DNA of 64,000 nt from Streptomyces sp. NBC_00443 (lineage in GTDB: Bacteria > Actinomycetota > Actinomycetes > Streptomycetales > Streptomycetaceae), in NCBI RefSeq assembly GCF_036014175.1, contig NZ_CP107917.1, forward strand, positions 3,906,001 to 3,970,000, in the 5' to 3' direction. How positions within the stretch are numbered: the first letter of the stretch is position 1; every line of letters begins with the position of its first letter. The position numbers and the translations under genes are program-made. Positions 24,069 through 33,026 of the stretch are shown here, in pieces. The notes beneath the pieces were generated by a model. That model ran no database searches. It saw only the letters and a list, made by a program, of their open reading frames with translations, and was not told where the DNA came from.

Positions 24069-24994
24069 CGCAACCGCAACCAGAACGGGCCCGACTGGCC
24101 TGCGCGCTGCGGGAGTTGAAGATCCGCACCGGTCTGAGCCTGGTCGGCCTCGCGGCGAAGACGGCGTTCAGCAAGTCCTCCTGGGACCGCTACCTCAACG
24201 GCCGCACCCTGCCCCCGCGCGACGCGGTCCAGGAGCTGTGCCGTCTCGCGGGCGAGCCGGAGGGGCGCTGTCTGGCCCTGTGGGAGATCGCGGAGTCGCA
24301 GAGCAGCGGGCGGGCGCGGGAGGGCCCACGGTCTCCGTCCTCGCCCTCGCCCCAGCCTCCGTCCGCTCCGGCACCCCCGCCTCCCCCTCCGCCTCCCCCT
24401 CTCGCTCCGCCTCCGCCTCCGTCTCCTCAGCAGGGCACGTGTGCCGGGAGTCCCGCCGACGGCCGTGCCGTCCACCGCGGTGCGAGAGCCCTGGCGGTGC
24501 TCGCGTCGATGTGTGCCGTGATCCTCGGGGGCGTCGCGGCGGTGGTCCTGCTGCTGCCGCACCCGGCGGGGGAGCCGGGGTCGGCCCTGGCCCCGCCGCC
24601 GTCCGCGGCCGGGCCCCGCTGCCAGGGGGCGGCCTGCGAGGGCAGGAGCCCGATGCACATGAAGTGCGCAGCAGCTCCGGTCACCCTCGACAGACACCGC
24701 ACCACCACCGGCGCCTGGCTGGAACTGCGCTACAGCGAGGAGTGCGGGACGAGTTGGGCCCGGATGTGGGGGACGCGCGTGGGCGACCGGCTGGAGATGC
24801 CGGCGGCCGACCGCGGCTGCGCTGACGTCGGTGACGGTGCCGTCCGCAGCGCCGAGGTCCGGAGCGACATCGACGCGGACGCCTACGTCTACACCCCGAT
24901 GACCGCGGCTCGGCCCGGAACCGCAGTCCGCGCCTGCTTCCGGCCGGCGGCGGGCGGCGGGAAGGAGTGCTTCGACAGCCGAGTGGCCCGATGA
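24065..24994 (+). CDS. Membrane-anchored HTH protein with DUF2690-like extracytoplasmic domain
   Basis: 309-residue protein, ATG at 24065 within the ATGA overlap. N-terminal XRE-like HTH (about 10-66, very similar to its upstream neighbour: LKIRTGLSLVGLAAKTAFS), a polyproline spacer (about 95-121), one TM helix (about 142-164), and a DUF2690-like outer domain with CQGAACEG...MHMKCAAAP, SEECGTSWAR and a C-terminal Cys pair, probably disulfide-bonded. The stop codon sits in the first unit of a 14-bp tandem repeat. Likely a partner of the upstream HTH-PGBD protein, with a cytoplasmic HTH pair joined to two different outside sensors. Confidence 0.78.
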   Translation: MTQPQPERARLACALRELKIRTGLSLVGLAAKTAFSKSSWDRYLNGRTLPPRDAVQELCRLAGEPEGRCLALWEIAESQSSGRAREGPRSPSSPSPQPPSAPAPPPPPPPPPLAPPPPPSPQQGTCAGSPADGRAVHRGARALAVLASMCAVILGGVAAVVLLLPHPAGEPGSALAPPPSAAGPRCQGAACEGRSPMHMKCAAAPVTLDRHRTTTGAWLELRYSEECGTSWARMWGTRVGDRLEMPAADRGCADVGDGAVRSAEVRSDIDADAYVYTPMTAARPGTAVRACFRPAAGGGKECFDSRVAR

Positions 24995-25080
24995 GCTGTC
25001 GTGGATGAGCTGTCGTGGATGAGCTGTCGTGGATGAGCTGTCGTGGATGAGCTGTCGTGGATGAGCTGTCGTGGATGAGT
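24991..25080. repeat. Tandem 14-bp repeat array (six exact units plus a partial)
   Basis: ATGAGCTGTCGTGG is repeated six times without error (24991-25074), then decays (ATGAGTTGTCAG, 25075). The first unit contains the TGA of the upstream gene; the array ends 30 bases before the ATG at 25110. Fourteen is not a multiple of three, so each unit shifts reading frame. Confidence 0.95.
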
Positions 25081-25109
25081 TGTCAGTGCCGACCTCTACA
25101 GTCACCGAC

Positions 25110-25919
25110 ATGGCGACTCTTCCGAACCCGCTGCCGAAGCTCGCGACCGACCTGACGGGCGCCGCGCTCGGTCTCCAACTCCCTCCCGGCAGGCTCCTCG
25201 ACGCGACCTGCGAGGACGAATCGCACGGGCCGCTGCTGTGGCTCGCCGACCAGCAGGCGGTGCCGGGCACCTGGGCCGCGCTGGCCACGGCCCGGCGGGC
25301 CGCCGGCCTGCTGCCGGTCGTCCTGGACGCGGGCGGCCGCCATGGCGGCCCCCAGATGTGGGAGCTGACGCCCGACGCGATGTCGTACCCGGGAGATCAC
25401 GACGCCGATGAGGTGCTGGCGGACCTCTGGGACGAGTACGCGGCCGGGGAGACGGAAGAGGAGTGGCCCGGCCTGGCCGACACGCACGCCGCCGCCGACA
25501 CCCTCTCCGCCGACGACCCCGACGCGGTGGCCACCGACATCGCGGACTCCCTGCTGGACAGCGGCGGCCTGTTGGAGGACCCCCGCCTCGCCCTCGTTCC
25601 GGCCCGTCGCAGCGCGGACGTCCCGGCGGCGATCGGCTGGACGGGCCCGGTGAACCACGAGGGCGACACCGCTCGCCTCTGCGCGGTGCTCCGCTCCTGG
25701 GAGGACCGCTTCGGCATACGGGTCGTGGCGCTCGGCTTCGACCACCTCCTCGTCTCCGTCGCGTTTCCGCCGACCACCGCGGCCGAGGCGGAGGCCGTCG
25801 CCGCCGAGCACTTCGCGTTCTGCCCGGACAACATCCTGCAGAGCGGTGACAGCACGGTGCGCGCGTACGCCGAGAAGCGGCTCCTCAACCAGCCGGCCTG
25901 GCACTTCTGGTGGGACTGA
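25110..25919 (+). CDS. DUF4253 domain protein
   Basis: 269-residue cytoplasmic protein. The C-terminal ~110 residues are a DUF4253 domain: FGIRVVALGFDHLLVSVAFPP, then HFAFCPDNILQSG and the diagnostic finish QPAWHFWWD. The N-terminal half (ALGLQLPPGRLLDATCEDESHGPLLWLAD) is also usual for Streptomyces members. ATG at 25110 (MATLPNPLPKL) was chosen; an upstream GTG at 25071 begins inside the tandem repeat and is less likely. Function of the family is unknown to me. Confidence 0.8.
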   Translation: MATLPNPLPKLATDLTGAALGLQLPPGRLLDATCEDESHGPLLWLADQQAVPGTWAALATARRAAGLLPVVLDAGGRHGGPQMWELTPDAMSYPGDHDADEVLADLWDEYAAGETEEEWPGLADTHAAADTLSADDPDAVATDIADSLLDSGGLLEDPRLALVPARRSADVPAAIGWTGPVNHEGDTARLCAVLRSWEDRFGIRVVALGFDHLLVSVAFPPTTAAEAEAVAAEHFAFCPDNILQSGDSTVRAYAEKRLLNQPAWHFWWD

Positions 25920-25937
25920 CCGGCCCGCTCTCCGCCG

Positions 25938-26789
25938 TCACTGCGACAACACCCGCATCCCGTCCGGCACCTCGATCCCGAACTCCTCGTCCAGCAACCG
26001 CCGCGCCTGCTCCTCCTCCGTCACCTCCTGCTCGACGACCGCCCCGTCCGCCCGGGTCCGCGTGAGCTGCGGGCCGTTGAGCAGGAGGTGACGTTCGGCG
26101 GTGATGCTCTGGGCGTAGACGCGCTGGGTGAACGGTGAGCGCGGATTGGTGCCGATGTGCCAGTTGATGACCTCGAAGTCGGGCTTCTCGAACGGCTCCA
26201 GAGTGAACGCGTACTGATCCGCCCAGTCGCCCTTCACACGGTCGTGGGCCTGGAGCACCCACAGCTCCAGCGGCCCGTGGTGGGGCGCGTGGACGAGCCG
26301 GTGCCGGCGTTCCGCGTCCCGGAACTCGACACCGGCCGTCAGCGGCACCGGCTCCAGCAGCGCGCCGATCGCGCCGAAGCCGACGTCCGCGAGATACGGC
26401 TGCGGGTCGCCGGGCTCCTCGACGAGCAGCGTCATATGGGTGCGCGGTCGGCTCTCGACGCGGTCCGCCCCCACGACGACGCGCGCCGCCAGCCGGGTCA
26501 CGCCGAAGCCCAGCGCCTCCAGCGCGCAGGCGAGCAGCGTGTTGTGCTCGTAGCAGTAGCCGCCGCGCCGGCTGTGGACCAGCTTGGCCATCAGGTCGGC
26601 CGGGTCGAGGGAGGGCGCCGTACGCCGCAGGGCGTCCAGGTTCTCGAAGGGGATGCCCCTCATGTGCGCCAGGTGTACGCCCCGAAGCGTCGCCGCGTCG
26701 GCCCGCCGCTCGCCCTCCCAACCGATCCGCTGGAGGTACGCGTCGAGGTCGAACCCCGCCGCCTGAGGCGTCCGCGCTGTGTCGGCCAT
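25938..26789 (-). CDS. Arylamine N-acetyltransferase
   Basis: 283-residue NAT, transferring acetyl from acetyl-CoA to arylamines, hydrazines or amine intermediates. The catalytic triad is intact: Cys79 in RRGGYCYEHN, His118 in RTHMTLL and Asp135 in YLADVGFG. Length and motif spacing match bacterial NATs. Its start is only three bases from the stop of the upstream aminotransferase, so the two form an operon. NATs in Streptomyces may detoxify or act in secondary metabolism; the physiological substrate is not evident. Confidence 0.93.
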   Translation of the reverse strand: MADTARTPQAAGFDLDAYLQRIGWEGERRADAATLRGVHLAHMRGIPFENLDALRRTAPSLDPADLMAKLVHSRRGGYCYEHNTLLACALEALGFGVTRLAARVVVGADRVESRPRTHMTLLVEEPGDPQPYLADVGFGAIGALLEPVPLTAGVEFRDAERRHRLVHAPHHGPLELWVLQAHDRVKGDWADQYAFTLEPFEKPDFEVINWHIGTNPRSPFTQRVYAQSITAERHLLLNGPQLTRTRADGAVVEQEVTEEEQARRLLDEEFGIEVPDGMRVLSQ

Positions 26790-26792
26790 GCC

Positions 26793-28013
26793 CTAAGCCT
26801 GACGCAAACCCTCCCCGAGCCGCCTCAGGCCCTCCCCGATCTCCTCGGGCGTCTGCGTCACGAAGCACAGCCGCAGGGTCGACCGGTCGGGCTCACCGGC
26901 GTAGAAGGGCGCGCCGGGCACGTACGCCACGTCCTGCCGGACCACCTTCGGCAGCAGAGCCGTCGTGTCGTACACCTCCGGCAGGCGGGCCCACAGGAAC
27001 ATGCCGCCCTCGGGACGGGCCCAGGTCGATCCCTCCGGCAGAGCCCCGGGCAGGCCGGCGACCATGGCGTCGCGGCGTTCGCGGTAGACGTCCCTGACGC
27101 GGGCGACATGGGCGTCGAGGCCGGTCAGACAGCGGGCGGCGGCGAGCTGGTTCAGGGTCGGCGTGTGCAGGTCGGCCGCCTGCTTGGCGACCACGCAGGC
27201 CCGCCGCAGGGCGGCCGGCGCGCGCAGCCAGCCCAGCCGCAGACCCGGCGCCATCACCTTGGAGAAGGAGCCGAGCAGCACCGTACGGTCCTGGGCTCCC
27301 GGGTAGGACGCGATCCAGGGCACGCGCTCGCCTTCGTAGCGGAGTTCGCCGTACGGGTCGTCCTCGACGATCCACACCCCGCCCCGGGCGGCGACCTCGG
27401 CGACGGCCGCCCTGCGCTCGGCGGGCAGGGTCCGGCCGGTCGGGTTCTGGAAGGTGGGCACGGTGTAGAAGAGCTTCGGCCGCTCCCGCGCGACAAGCTC
27501 CTCCAGCGCCTGCGGGTCCACTCCGGCCGCGTCCCCCGGCACGGCCACGACCCGCGCTCCCGCGAGGCCGAAGGCCTGAAGTGCCGCCAGATAACAGGGG
27601 TCTTCGACGAGAACCGTGTCACCGGGATCCAGCAGCGCGGTCGCCAGGAGTGACAGACCCTGCTGGGAGCCGGTGGTGATGAGGAGGTCGTCGGCGTCCG
27701 TCGCGAGGCCCCCGGCCGACATGCGCGCGGCGATCCCGGTGCGCAGGCTCGGCTCGCCCTCCGTCGTGGAGTACTGCAGCGCCCGCTCCGGTGTCTCGGC
27801 GAGTACGTCACGGAAGGCGGCCGCGATGCCCTCCCGGTCGAACAGCTCCGGCGCCGGCAGCCCGCCCGCGAAGTTGATGACCTCGGGCCGGGCGGTGACG
27901 GCGAGAATGTCCCGTACGGGCGAGCCACCGACCGACCCGGCCCGCGCCGCGAGCGGCGGCACGGCGGCAGGGGCGTGGTGGGGCGCGGGAGGCGCGGGCT
28001 CGGTGACGGTCAT
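26793..28013 (-). CDS. PLP-dependent aminotransferase, class I/II (LysN-like)
   Basis: 406-residue fold-type I aminotransferase. Seen: INFAGGLPAPELFDREGIA (about 44-62), the LITTGSQQGLSLLATALLDPGDTVLVEDPCY segment (split over about 105-140), NPTGRTLPAERR, the Asp in VEDDPYGEL and the PLP-lysine in GSFSKVMAPGLRLGW. It resembles 2-aminoadipate/MocR-type transaminases, but no N-terminal GntR HTH is fused. Substrate is probably an aromatic or 2-oxo acid. It is transcribed with the NAT gene. Confidence 0.9.
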   Translation of the reverse strand: MTVTEPAPPAPHHAPAAVPPLAARAGSVGGSPVRDILAVTARPEVINFAGGLPAPELFDREGIAAAFRDVLAETPERALQYSTTEGEPSLRTGIAARMSAGGLATDADDLLITTGSQQGLSLLATALLDPGDTVLVEDPCYLAALQAFGLAGARVVAVPGDAAGVDPQALEELVARERPKLFYTVPTFQNPTGRTLPAERRAAVAEVAARGGVWIVEDDPYGELRYEGERVPWIASYPGAQDRTVLLGSFSKVMAPGLRLGWLRAPAALRRACVVAKQAADLHTPTLNQLAAARCLTGLDAHVARVRDVYRERRDAMVAGLPGALPEGSTWARPEGGMFLWARLPEVYDTTALLPKVVRQDVAYVPGAPFYAGEPDRSTLRLCFVTQTPEEIGEGLRRLGEGLRQA

Positions 28014-28304
28014 GACACGGCTCCTTCGGCTCGACGACGAGCGTGACAGCTCGTGCCGGGCAGCCTAGAGAACTACATGTCACCTACAGGCAGCTTTTCG
28101 GTATCCGGACTCCGGCGCCGCACGGCGGGGCGTTCCACCGCTCCGGACGTCCCGCACCGAGCCGTTGGGACATGTCGTCCCCGCAGGTCATCCCGCTTTC
28201 CGCCGCCCGGGCGTCCCGAATTCGTGGCGGACGCTGGCGGCCGGGAGGGATGATCGCGCAGGCTGGGGTCCGACCCCAACCCCGCCAAGGAGAGGGCCCA
28301 CCCC

Positions 28305-28493
28305 ATGTCAGCGTCCGCACCGCCCGCCCGTCGCCCGCACGCCCGGCTCCTCGCCGCCACGCTGGTGACGATCGCCGTGCTCACGCTGACCGCGTGCGAG
28401 GACGGAGAGGGACTGCGCGACGAGGGCCCGTCCACCCTGACCAGCCCGACGGCCACGGCGCCGACGACTCCGCCGACGCCCGAAGGACGATGA
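28305..28493 (+). CDS. Small lipoprotein
   Basis: 62-residue predicted lipoprotein, ATG at 28305. N-terminal Arg-rich region, hydrophobic LLAATLVTIAVLTL and lipobox LTAC with Cys31. The mature peptide is only about 31 residues (CEDGEGLRDEGPST...), mostly Thr/Pro. It has no recognisable domain. Divergent from the aminotransferase/NAT operon and convergent with hemB. It is probably a wall- or membrane-tethered small protein; function is unknown. Confidence 0.7.
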   Translation: MSASAPPARRPHARLLAATLVTIAVLTLTACEDGEGLRDEGPSTLTSPTATAPTTPPTPEGR

Positions 28494-28520
28494 CGGAGAA
28501 GTCGCAGTCCCGGCGCGTCC

Positions 28521-29513
28521 TTACCGGAGCTTCTGAGCCGCTTCCGTCGCCCAGTACGTGAGGATGTTGCGGGCTCCCGCCCTCTTGATGCCGGTCAGCG
28601 TCTCGAGGATGGCCCGGTCCCGGTCGATCCAGCCCTTCTCTGCGGCGGCCTCGACCATCGAGTACTCACCGGAGATCTGATAGGCGGCGACCGGCACGTC
28701 CACCGCGTCGGCGACCCGCGCCAGGATGTCGAGGTAGGGCCCGGCCGGCTTGACCATCACCATGTCGGCGCCCTCCTCCAGGTCGAGGGCGAGCTCCCGC
28801 AGCGACTCCCGCGCATTCGCCGGGTCCTGCTGATACGTCTTCCGGTCACCCTGCAACGACGAGCCGACGGCCTCCCGGAACGGCCCGTAAAAGGCGGAGG
28901 CGTATTTGGCGGTGTAGGCGAGGACGGCGACGTCCTCCCGCCCGATCTGGTCGAGCGCGTCCCGGACGACGCCGATCTGCCCGTCCATCATCCCGCTGGG
29001 CCCGACCACGTGGGCCCCGGCGTCGGCCTGCACCTGCGCCATCTCGGCGTACCGCTCCAGGGTCGCGTCGTTGTCGACCCGCCCGTCCGCGTCCAGCACC
29101 CCGCAGTGCCCGTGATCGGTGGTCTCGTCGAGACACAGATCGGACATGACGAGCAGCTCGTCCCCCACTTCAGCCCGCACATCCCGGATGGCGACCTGGA
29201 GAATCCCGTCCGGATCGGTCCCAGGAGTCCCGAGGGCGTCCTTCTTCGCCTCCTCGGGCACCCCGAAGAGCATGATCCCGGAGATGCCGGCCTCCACCGC
29301 CTCGGCGGCGGCCTTCTTCAGACTGTCCCGCGTGTGCTGGACGACCCCTGGCATGGCCGCGATCGGCACCGGCTCGCTGACGCCCTCGCGCACGAAGGCC
29401 GGGAGGATGAAGTCGGCGGGGTGCAGCCTGGTCTCGGCGACCATCCGCCGCATGGCCGGGGTGGTCCGCAGACGCCGCGGCCGCGTACCGGGGAAGGATC
29501 CGTACGTCGTCAT
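28521..29513 (-). CDS. hemB: Delta-aminolevulinic acid dehydratase (porphobilinogen synthase)
   Basis: 330-residue enzyme that condenses two 5-aminolevulinate molecules to porphobilinogen. Motifs: RLHPADFILPAFVREG (N-terminal arm), a mixed metal site DLCLDETTDHGHCG (about 120-133), YTAKYASAFYGPFR with the first Schiff-base Lys, and MVKPAGPYLDI with the second. ATG at 29513 was preferred to a longer frame with no family match. It is on the same strand as hemA/C/D but separated from them by a plus-strand FAD oxidase gene, so it probably has its own promoter here. Confidence 0.95.
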   Translation of the reverse strand: MTTYGSFPGTRPRRLRTTPAMRRMVAETRLHPADFILPAFVREGVSEPVPIAAMPGVVQHTRDSLKKAAAEAVEAGISGIMLFGVPEEAKKDALGTPGTDPDGILQVAIRDVRAEVGDELLVMSDLCLDETTDHGHCGVLDADGRVDNDATLERYAEMAQVQADAGAHVVGPSGMMDGQIGVVRDALDQIGREDVAVLAYTAKYASAFYGPFREAVGSSLQGDRKTYQQDPANARESLRELALDLEEGADMVMVKPAGPYLDILARVADAVDVPVAAYQISGEYSMVEAAAEKGWIDRDRAILETLTGIKRAGARNILTYWATEAAQKLR

Positions 29514-29734
29514 GCCACCTACGCTACGCCCGCGTCGGAGCCGCCTTTGCCGACGCGGCGTCGGACGGAACAGGGCCCCGGCGGCCCGCATGCGGCCCCC
29601 CACCCACCGGGTCCATCCTGAAGTAGAGACCTCCCAGGCCCCGCAGGCCCCCGGACACAAGGACCCCGACGGCCCCGCCCCACCCGCCTCGCCGCCGCCG
29701 TCCCTCCGTACGTACGCACACCACGGAGGACGCG

Positions 29735-31123
29735 ATGACCGCCACCCACCACCTCAACACCCCCGACCTCTTCGCCCTCTCCGAGATCCACGGCCCGGTC
29801 CTGCGCCCCGGAGACGACGGCTACGCCGACGAGGTCACCGGCTTCAACCTGGCCGCCCTGCACACACCCGACGTGGTCGTGGGCGCGACGGACGTCGACG
29901 ACATCGTGACGGCACTGCGCTGGGCGTCGGCCACCGGCACTCCGGTCGCCGTCCAGTCGACGGGCCACGGCGCGAACTTCCCGATCGACCACGGCCTGCT
30001 GATCAGCACGGCCCGCATGACGGACGTACGCATCGACCCGGACCGGCGCCTCGCGACGGTCGCGGCCGGAGCGAAGTGGCGGCACGTCATGGAAGCGACC
30101 GCCCCGCACGGCCTGGCCGCCCTCTCCGGCACGTCCACGGACGCGGGCGCGGTCGGCTACACCCTGGGCGGCGGGCTCCCCGTCCTGGGCCGGGCCTACG
30201 GCTACGCGGCCGACCTGGTCCGCTCGTTCCAGGTGGCCACACCCGACGGCACCCTGTACGAGTCCGACCCCGACCACGAGCCGGAACTGTTCTGGGCGCT
30301 GCGCGGCGGCAAGGGCAATGTGGGCGTGGTGACCTCGATGGTCTGCGAGTTGCTGCCCTTGGCCACGATCCTCGGCGGAGGGATCTATTCCCCGGGCGAG
30401 CACACAGAGGCATTGCTGAACGCCTGGGCCGACTGGACCAGGACGGTCCCGGACGAGATGTGCAGCACCTTCTCCCTCCTCCGGCTCCCGCCCATACCGG
30501 AGATCCCCGAACCCCTGCGCGGCGGCTTCTGGGCCCGCGTCGCGATCGCCTGGCCCGGGGACCCGGCCGAGGGTGAGCGCCTGCTGGCCCCGATCCGCGC
30601 GGCGGCGCCGGTGGCGGTCGACATGGTGGAGGAGATGCCGTACGCGGCCCTTGACCGCATCCACATGGAACCGCAGGACCCGCTGCCGGCCCGCGAGGCA
30701 TGCGCCCTGCTGCGCGATCTGACCCCCGACGCGGTCAGCACGTTCCTGTCCGAGGTGGGCCCGGACGTCCCCGACTGCCCCCTCCTCGTGGTCGAGATGC
30801 GCCACATGGGCGGCGCCCTCGCCCGGCCCGCCCGCCTGGAGGACGCGATCTGCTCCCGGGACGCGAACTATCTCCTGGAGTCGGTGGGCGTCCTGGCAGC
30901 CCCACCGGCAGCCGAGGCCATCGAGCGGGCCACGAGGTCCCTGTACACAGCGATGGCCCCCTACGGCACGGGCCACACAATGATCAACATCCACGGCACC
31001 CCCGGCGACCCCGAGGACCGAGCCCGAGCCTGGACTCCCGAGACCTACACCCGCCTGACCCAGGACAAATCCACCTACGACCCATCCAACCTGCTCCGCT
31101 TCGGCCACACGGTGCCGATATAG
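29735..31123 (+). CDS. FAD-binding oxidoreductase (berberine-bridge-enzyme-like)
   Basis: 462-residue flavoprotein with an FAD_binding_4 domain and a C-terminal BBE segment. VAVQSTGHGANFPID has the His that usually carries the FAD covalently; the second attachment Cys of bicovalent members is absent (the loop reads LSGTSTDAGAVGYTLGGG), so FAD is at most singly linked. The C-terminal STYDPSNLLRFGH matches the BBE NPxNxFxxN-like finish. Likely oxidises an alcohol or amine with O2. It lies between hemB and hemD, in the opposite orientation, and is followed by a dispersed repeat. Confidence 0.88.
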   Translation: MTATHHLNTPDLFALSEIHGPVLRPGDDGYADEVTGFNLAALHTPDVVVGATDVDDIVTALRWASATGTPVAVQSTGHGANFPIDHGLLISTARMTDVRIDPDRRLATVAAGAKWRHVMEATAPHGLAALSGTSTDAGAVGYTLGGGLPVLGRAYGYAADLVRSFQVATPDGTLYESDPDHEPELFWALRGGKGNVGVVTSMVCELLPLATILGGGIYSPGEHTEALLNAWADWTRTVPDEMCSTFSLLRLPPIPEIPEPLRGGFWARVAIAWPGDPAEGERLLAPIRAAAPVAVDMVEEMPYAALDRIHMEPQDPLPAREACALLRDLTPDAVSTFLSEVGPDVPDCPLLVVEMRHMGGALARPARLEDAICSRDANYLLESVGVLAAPPAAEAIERATRSLYTAMAPYGTGHTMINIHGTPGDPEDRARAWTPETYTRLTQDKSTYDPSNLLRFGHTVPI

Positions 31124-31140
31124 CCCGTCCGACGCTGGGT

Positions 31141-31319
31141 GCCGGTCCAGGCATTTCAGCCCGTCTGGGGGTACCCCCTCTGGGGGAGTTTGAGGACGAG
31201 GCCGTTCAGGCCGATGGGGGTCCAGGGGGCGGAGCCCCCCGGCCGGGGTCGAAGGGGCAGCGCCCCTTCAAGGACGGGAAGGGTAGGGGGCGGCGGGGGC
31301 GAACCCACCCCGCCCACAC
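31141..31319 (+). repeat. Dispersed intergenic repeat, copy 2 (composite)
   Basis: Longest copy of the family. First block: GGTCCAGGCATTTCAGCCCG followed by a GGGGGTACCCCC palindrome and the 26-base core at 31189-31214. Second block: GTAGGGGGCGGCGGGGGCGA (31283-31302) adjoining the hemD stop. It is nearly collinear with 44901-45061. Fills the FAD oxidase/hemD intergenic gap. Confidence 0.85.
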
Positions 31320-33026
31320 CTACGTCGTGGACCGCCGCCGCCGAGCCCCCGGCCGCCGCTCACTCGGCCGCGTCACCGGATCCCCGGCCTCGACCGCCGC
31401 AGCCCGCCGCCGCAAGCCGAACTCGGCAAGCGCCTCAGCCAACTTGTGCACGGACGGCTCCGGAGCCATCACATCCACCCGAAGCCCATGCTCCTCGGCA
31501 GTCTTCGCGGTGGCCGGCCCGATACAGGCGATCACCGTCACGTTGTGCGGCTTACCGGCAATCCCCACCAGGTTCCGCACAGTGGACGACGACGTGAAGA
31601 GAACGGCATCGAAGCCACCCCCCTTGATCGCCTCGCGGGTCTCGGCCGGCGGCGGCGAAGCCCGCACGGTCCGATAGGCCGTGACGTCGTCGACCTCCCA
31701 GCCCAGCTCGATGAGCCCGGCCACCAGGGTCTCCGTGGCGATATCGGCCCGAGGCAGGAACACCCGGTCGATCGGGTCGAATACGGGGTCGTACGGCGGC
31801 CAGTCCTCCAGCAGCCCCGCAGCCGACTGCTCGCCACTCGGCACAAGATCCGGCTTCACACCGAACGCGATCAGCGCCTTCGCGGTCTGCTCCCCCACCG
31901 CGGCGACCTTGATCCCGGCGAACGCCCGGGCGTCGAGCCCGTACTCCTCGAACTTCTCCCGCACGGCCTTGACCGCGTTCACCGAGGTGAAGGCGATCCA
32001 CTCGTACCGCCCGGTGACGAGCCCCTTGACCGCCCGCTCCATCTGCTGAGGCGTCCGCGGCGGCTCGACGGCGATCGTCGGCACCTCGTGCGGCACGGCC
32101 CCGTACGACCGCAGCTGGTCGGAGAGCGAAGCCGCCTGCTCCTTCGTACGCGGAACGAGCACCCGCCACCCGAAGAGCGGCTTGGACTCGAACCACGACA
32201 GCTGGTCGCGCTGGGCGGCGGCGGAACGCTCACCGACCACGGCTATCACCGGCCGCCCGCCTTCGGGCGAGGGCAGCACCTTGGCCTGCTTGAGCGTCTG
32301 GGCGATGGTCCCGAGGGTCGCGGTCCAGGTGCGCTGCCGGGTGGTCGTACCGGCGACGGTCACCGTCATCGGCGTATCGGGCTTGCGCCCCGCCGACACC
32401 AGCTCACCGGCGGCCGCGCCCACGGAATCCAGCGTCGTCGACACGACGACCGTCCCGTCCGACGCCCCGACCTCGGTCCAGCACCGGTCCGAAGCCGTCC
32501 GCGCGTCCACGAACCGCACGTCCGCGCCCTGCGCGTCCCGCAGCGGCACGCCGGCATACGCGGGCACGCCCACGGCCGCGGCGACACCCGGCACGACCTC
32601 GAACGGCACGCCCGCCCCGGCACACGCCAGCATCTCCTCGGCGGCGTACGCGTCGAGCCCGGGATCCCCGGACACCGCACGCACGACCCGCCTGCCGCCC
32701 CGTGCGGCCTCCATGACAAGATGTGCGGCATCCCGCACTGCGGGTAGCCCAGCGGTTTTTGACGCGCCGTCAACAACTGCTAGCTGAGGCGCGCCTGTGC
32801 CCACAGCGGCGTCCGAATCCGGACCCGTGTCGGTGTGCACTTCGGCGACGCCTGGCCTGGCGTGCTGACGTACGACGTCGAGCACCTCGTGCTCGGCGAC
32901 CAGTACGTCCGCGTTCGCCAGTGCTTCGACGGCGCGCAGAGTCAGCAGCCCCGGATCCCCGGGTCCGGCACCGAGGAAGGTGACGTGCCCGTGTTCAAGG
33001 CCGGCGGGAAGAGTGGTGGGGCTCAC
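31320..33026 (-). CDS. hemD: Uroporphyrinogen-III C-methyltransferase / uroporphyrinogen-III synthase fusion
   Basis: 568-residue fusion. N-terminal half (about 1-245) is an SAM-dependent uroporphyrinogen methyltransferase: VTFLGAGPGDPGLLTLRAVE and VRAVSGDPGLDAYAAEE. C-terminal half (about 270-530) is HemD, closing hydroxymethylbilane to uroporphyrinogen III: GWRVLVPRTKEQA, FTSVNAVKAVREKF, PSGEQSAAGLLEDWP and FTSSSTVRNL. GTG at 33026 overlaps the hemC stop by four bases. The methyltransferase half sends precursor to siroheme/B12 as well as heme. This Streptomyces fusion is known. Confidence 0.93.
   Translation of the reverse strand: MSPTTLPAGLEHGHVTFLGAGPGDPGLLTLRAVEALANADVLVAEHEVLDVVRQHARPGVAEVHTDTGPDSDAAVGTGAPQLAVVDGASKTAGLPAVRDAAHLVMEAARGGRRVVRAVSGDPGLDAYAAEEMLACAGAGVPFEVVPGVAAAVGVPAYAGVPLRDAQGADVRFVDARTASDRCWTEVGASDGTVVVSTTLDSVGAAAGELVSAGRKPDTPMTVTVAGTTTRQRTWTATLGTIAQTLKQAKVLPSPEGGRPVIAVVGERSAAAQRDQLSWFESKPLFGWRVLVPRTKEQAASLSDQLRSYGAVPHEVPTIAVEPPRTPQQMERAVKGLVTGRYEWIAFTSVNAVKAVREKFEEYGLDARAFAGIKVAAVGEQTAKALIAFGVKPDLVPSGEQSAAGLLEDWPPYDPVFDPIDRVFLPRADIATETLVAGLIELGWEVDDVTAYRTVRASPPPAETREAIKGGGFDAVLFTSSSTVRNLVGIAGKPHNVTVIACIGPATAKTAEEHGLRVDVMAPEPSVHKLAEALAEFGLRRRAAAVEAGDPVTRPSERRPGARRRRSTT

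Noticed and set aside
24991..25080. CRISPR array
   Set aside because: Units are 14-bp head-to-tail with no spacers, and there are no cas genes in the window.
28014..28304. Riboswitch before the aminotransferase/NAT operon
   Set aside because: The gap is AT-richer in places, but no aptamer-like conserved block could be recognised.
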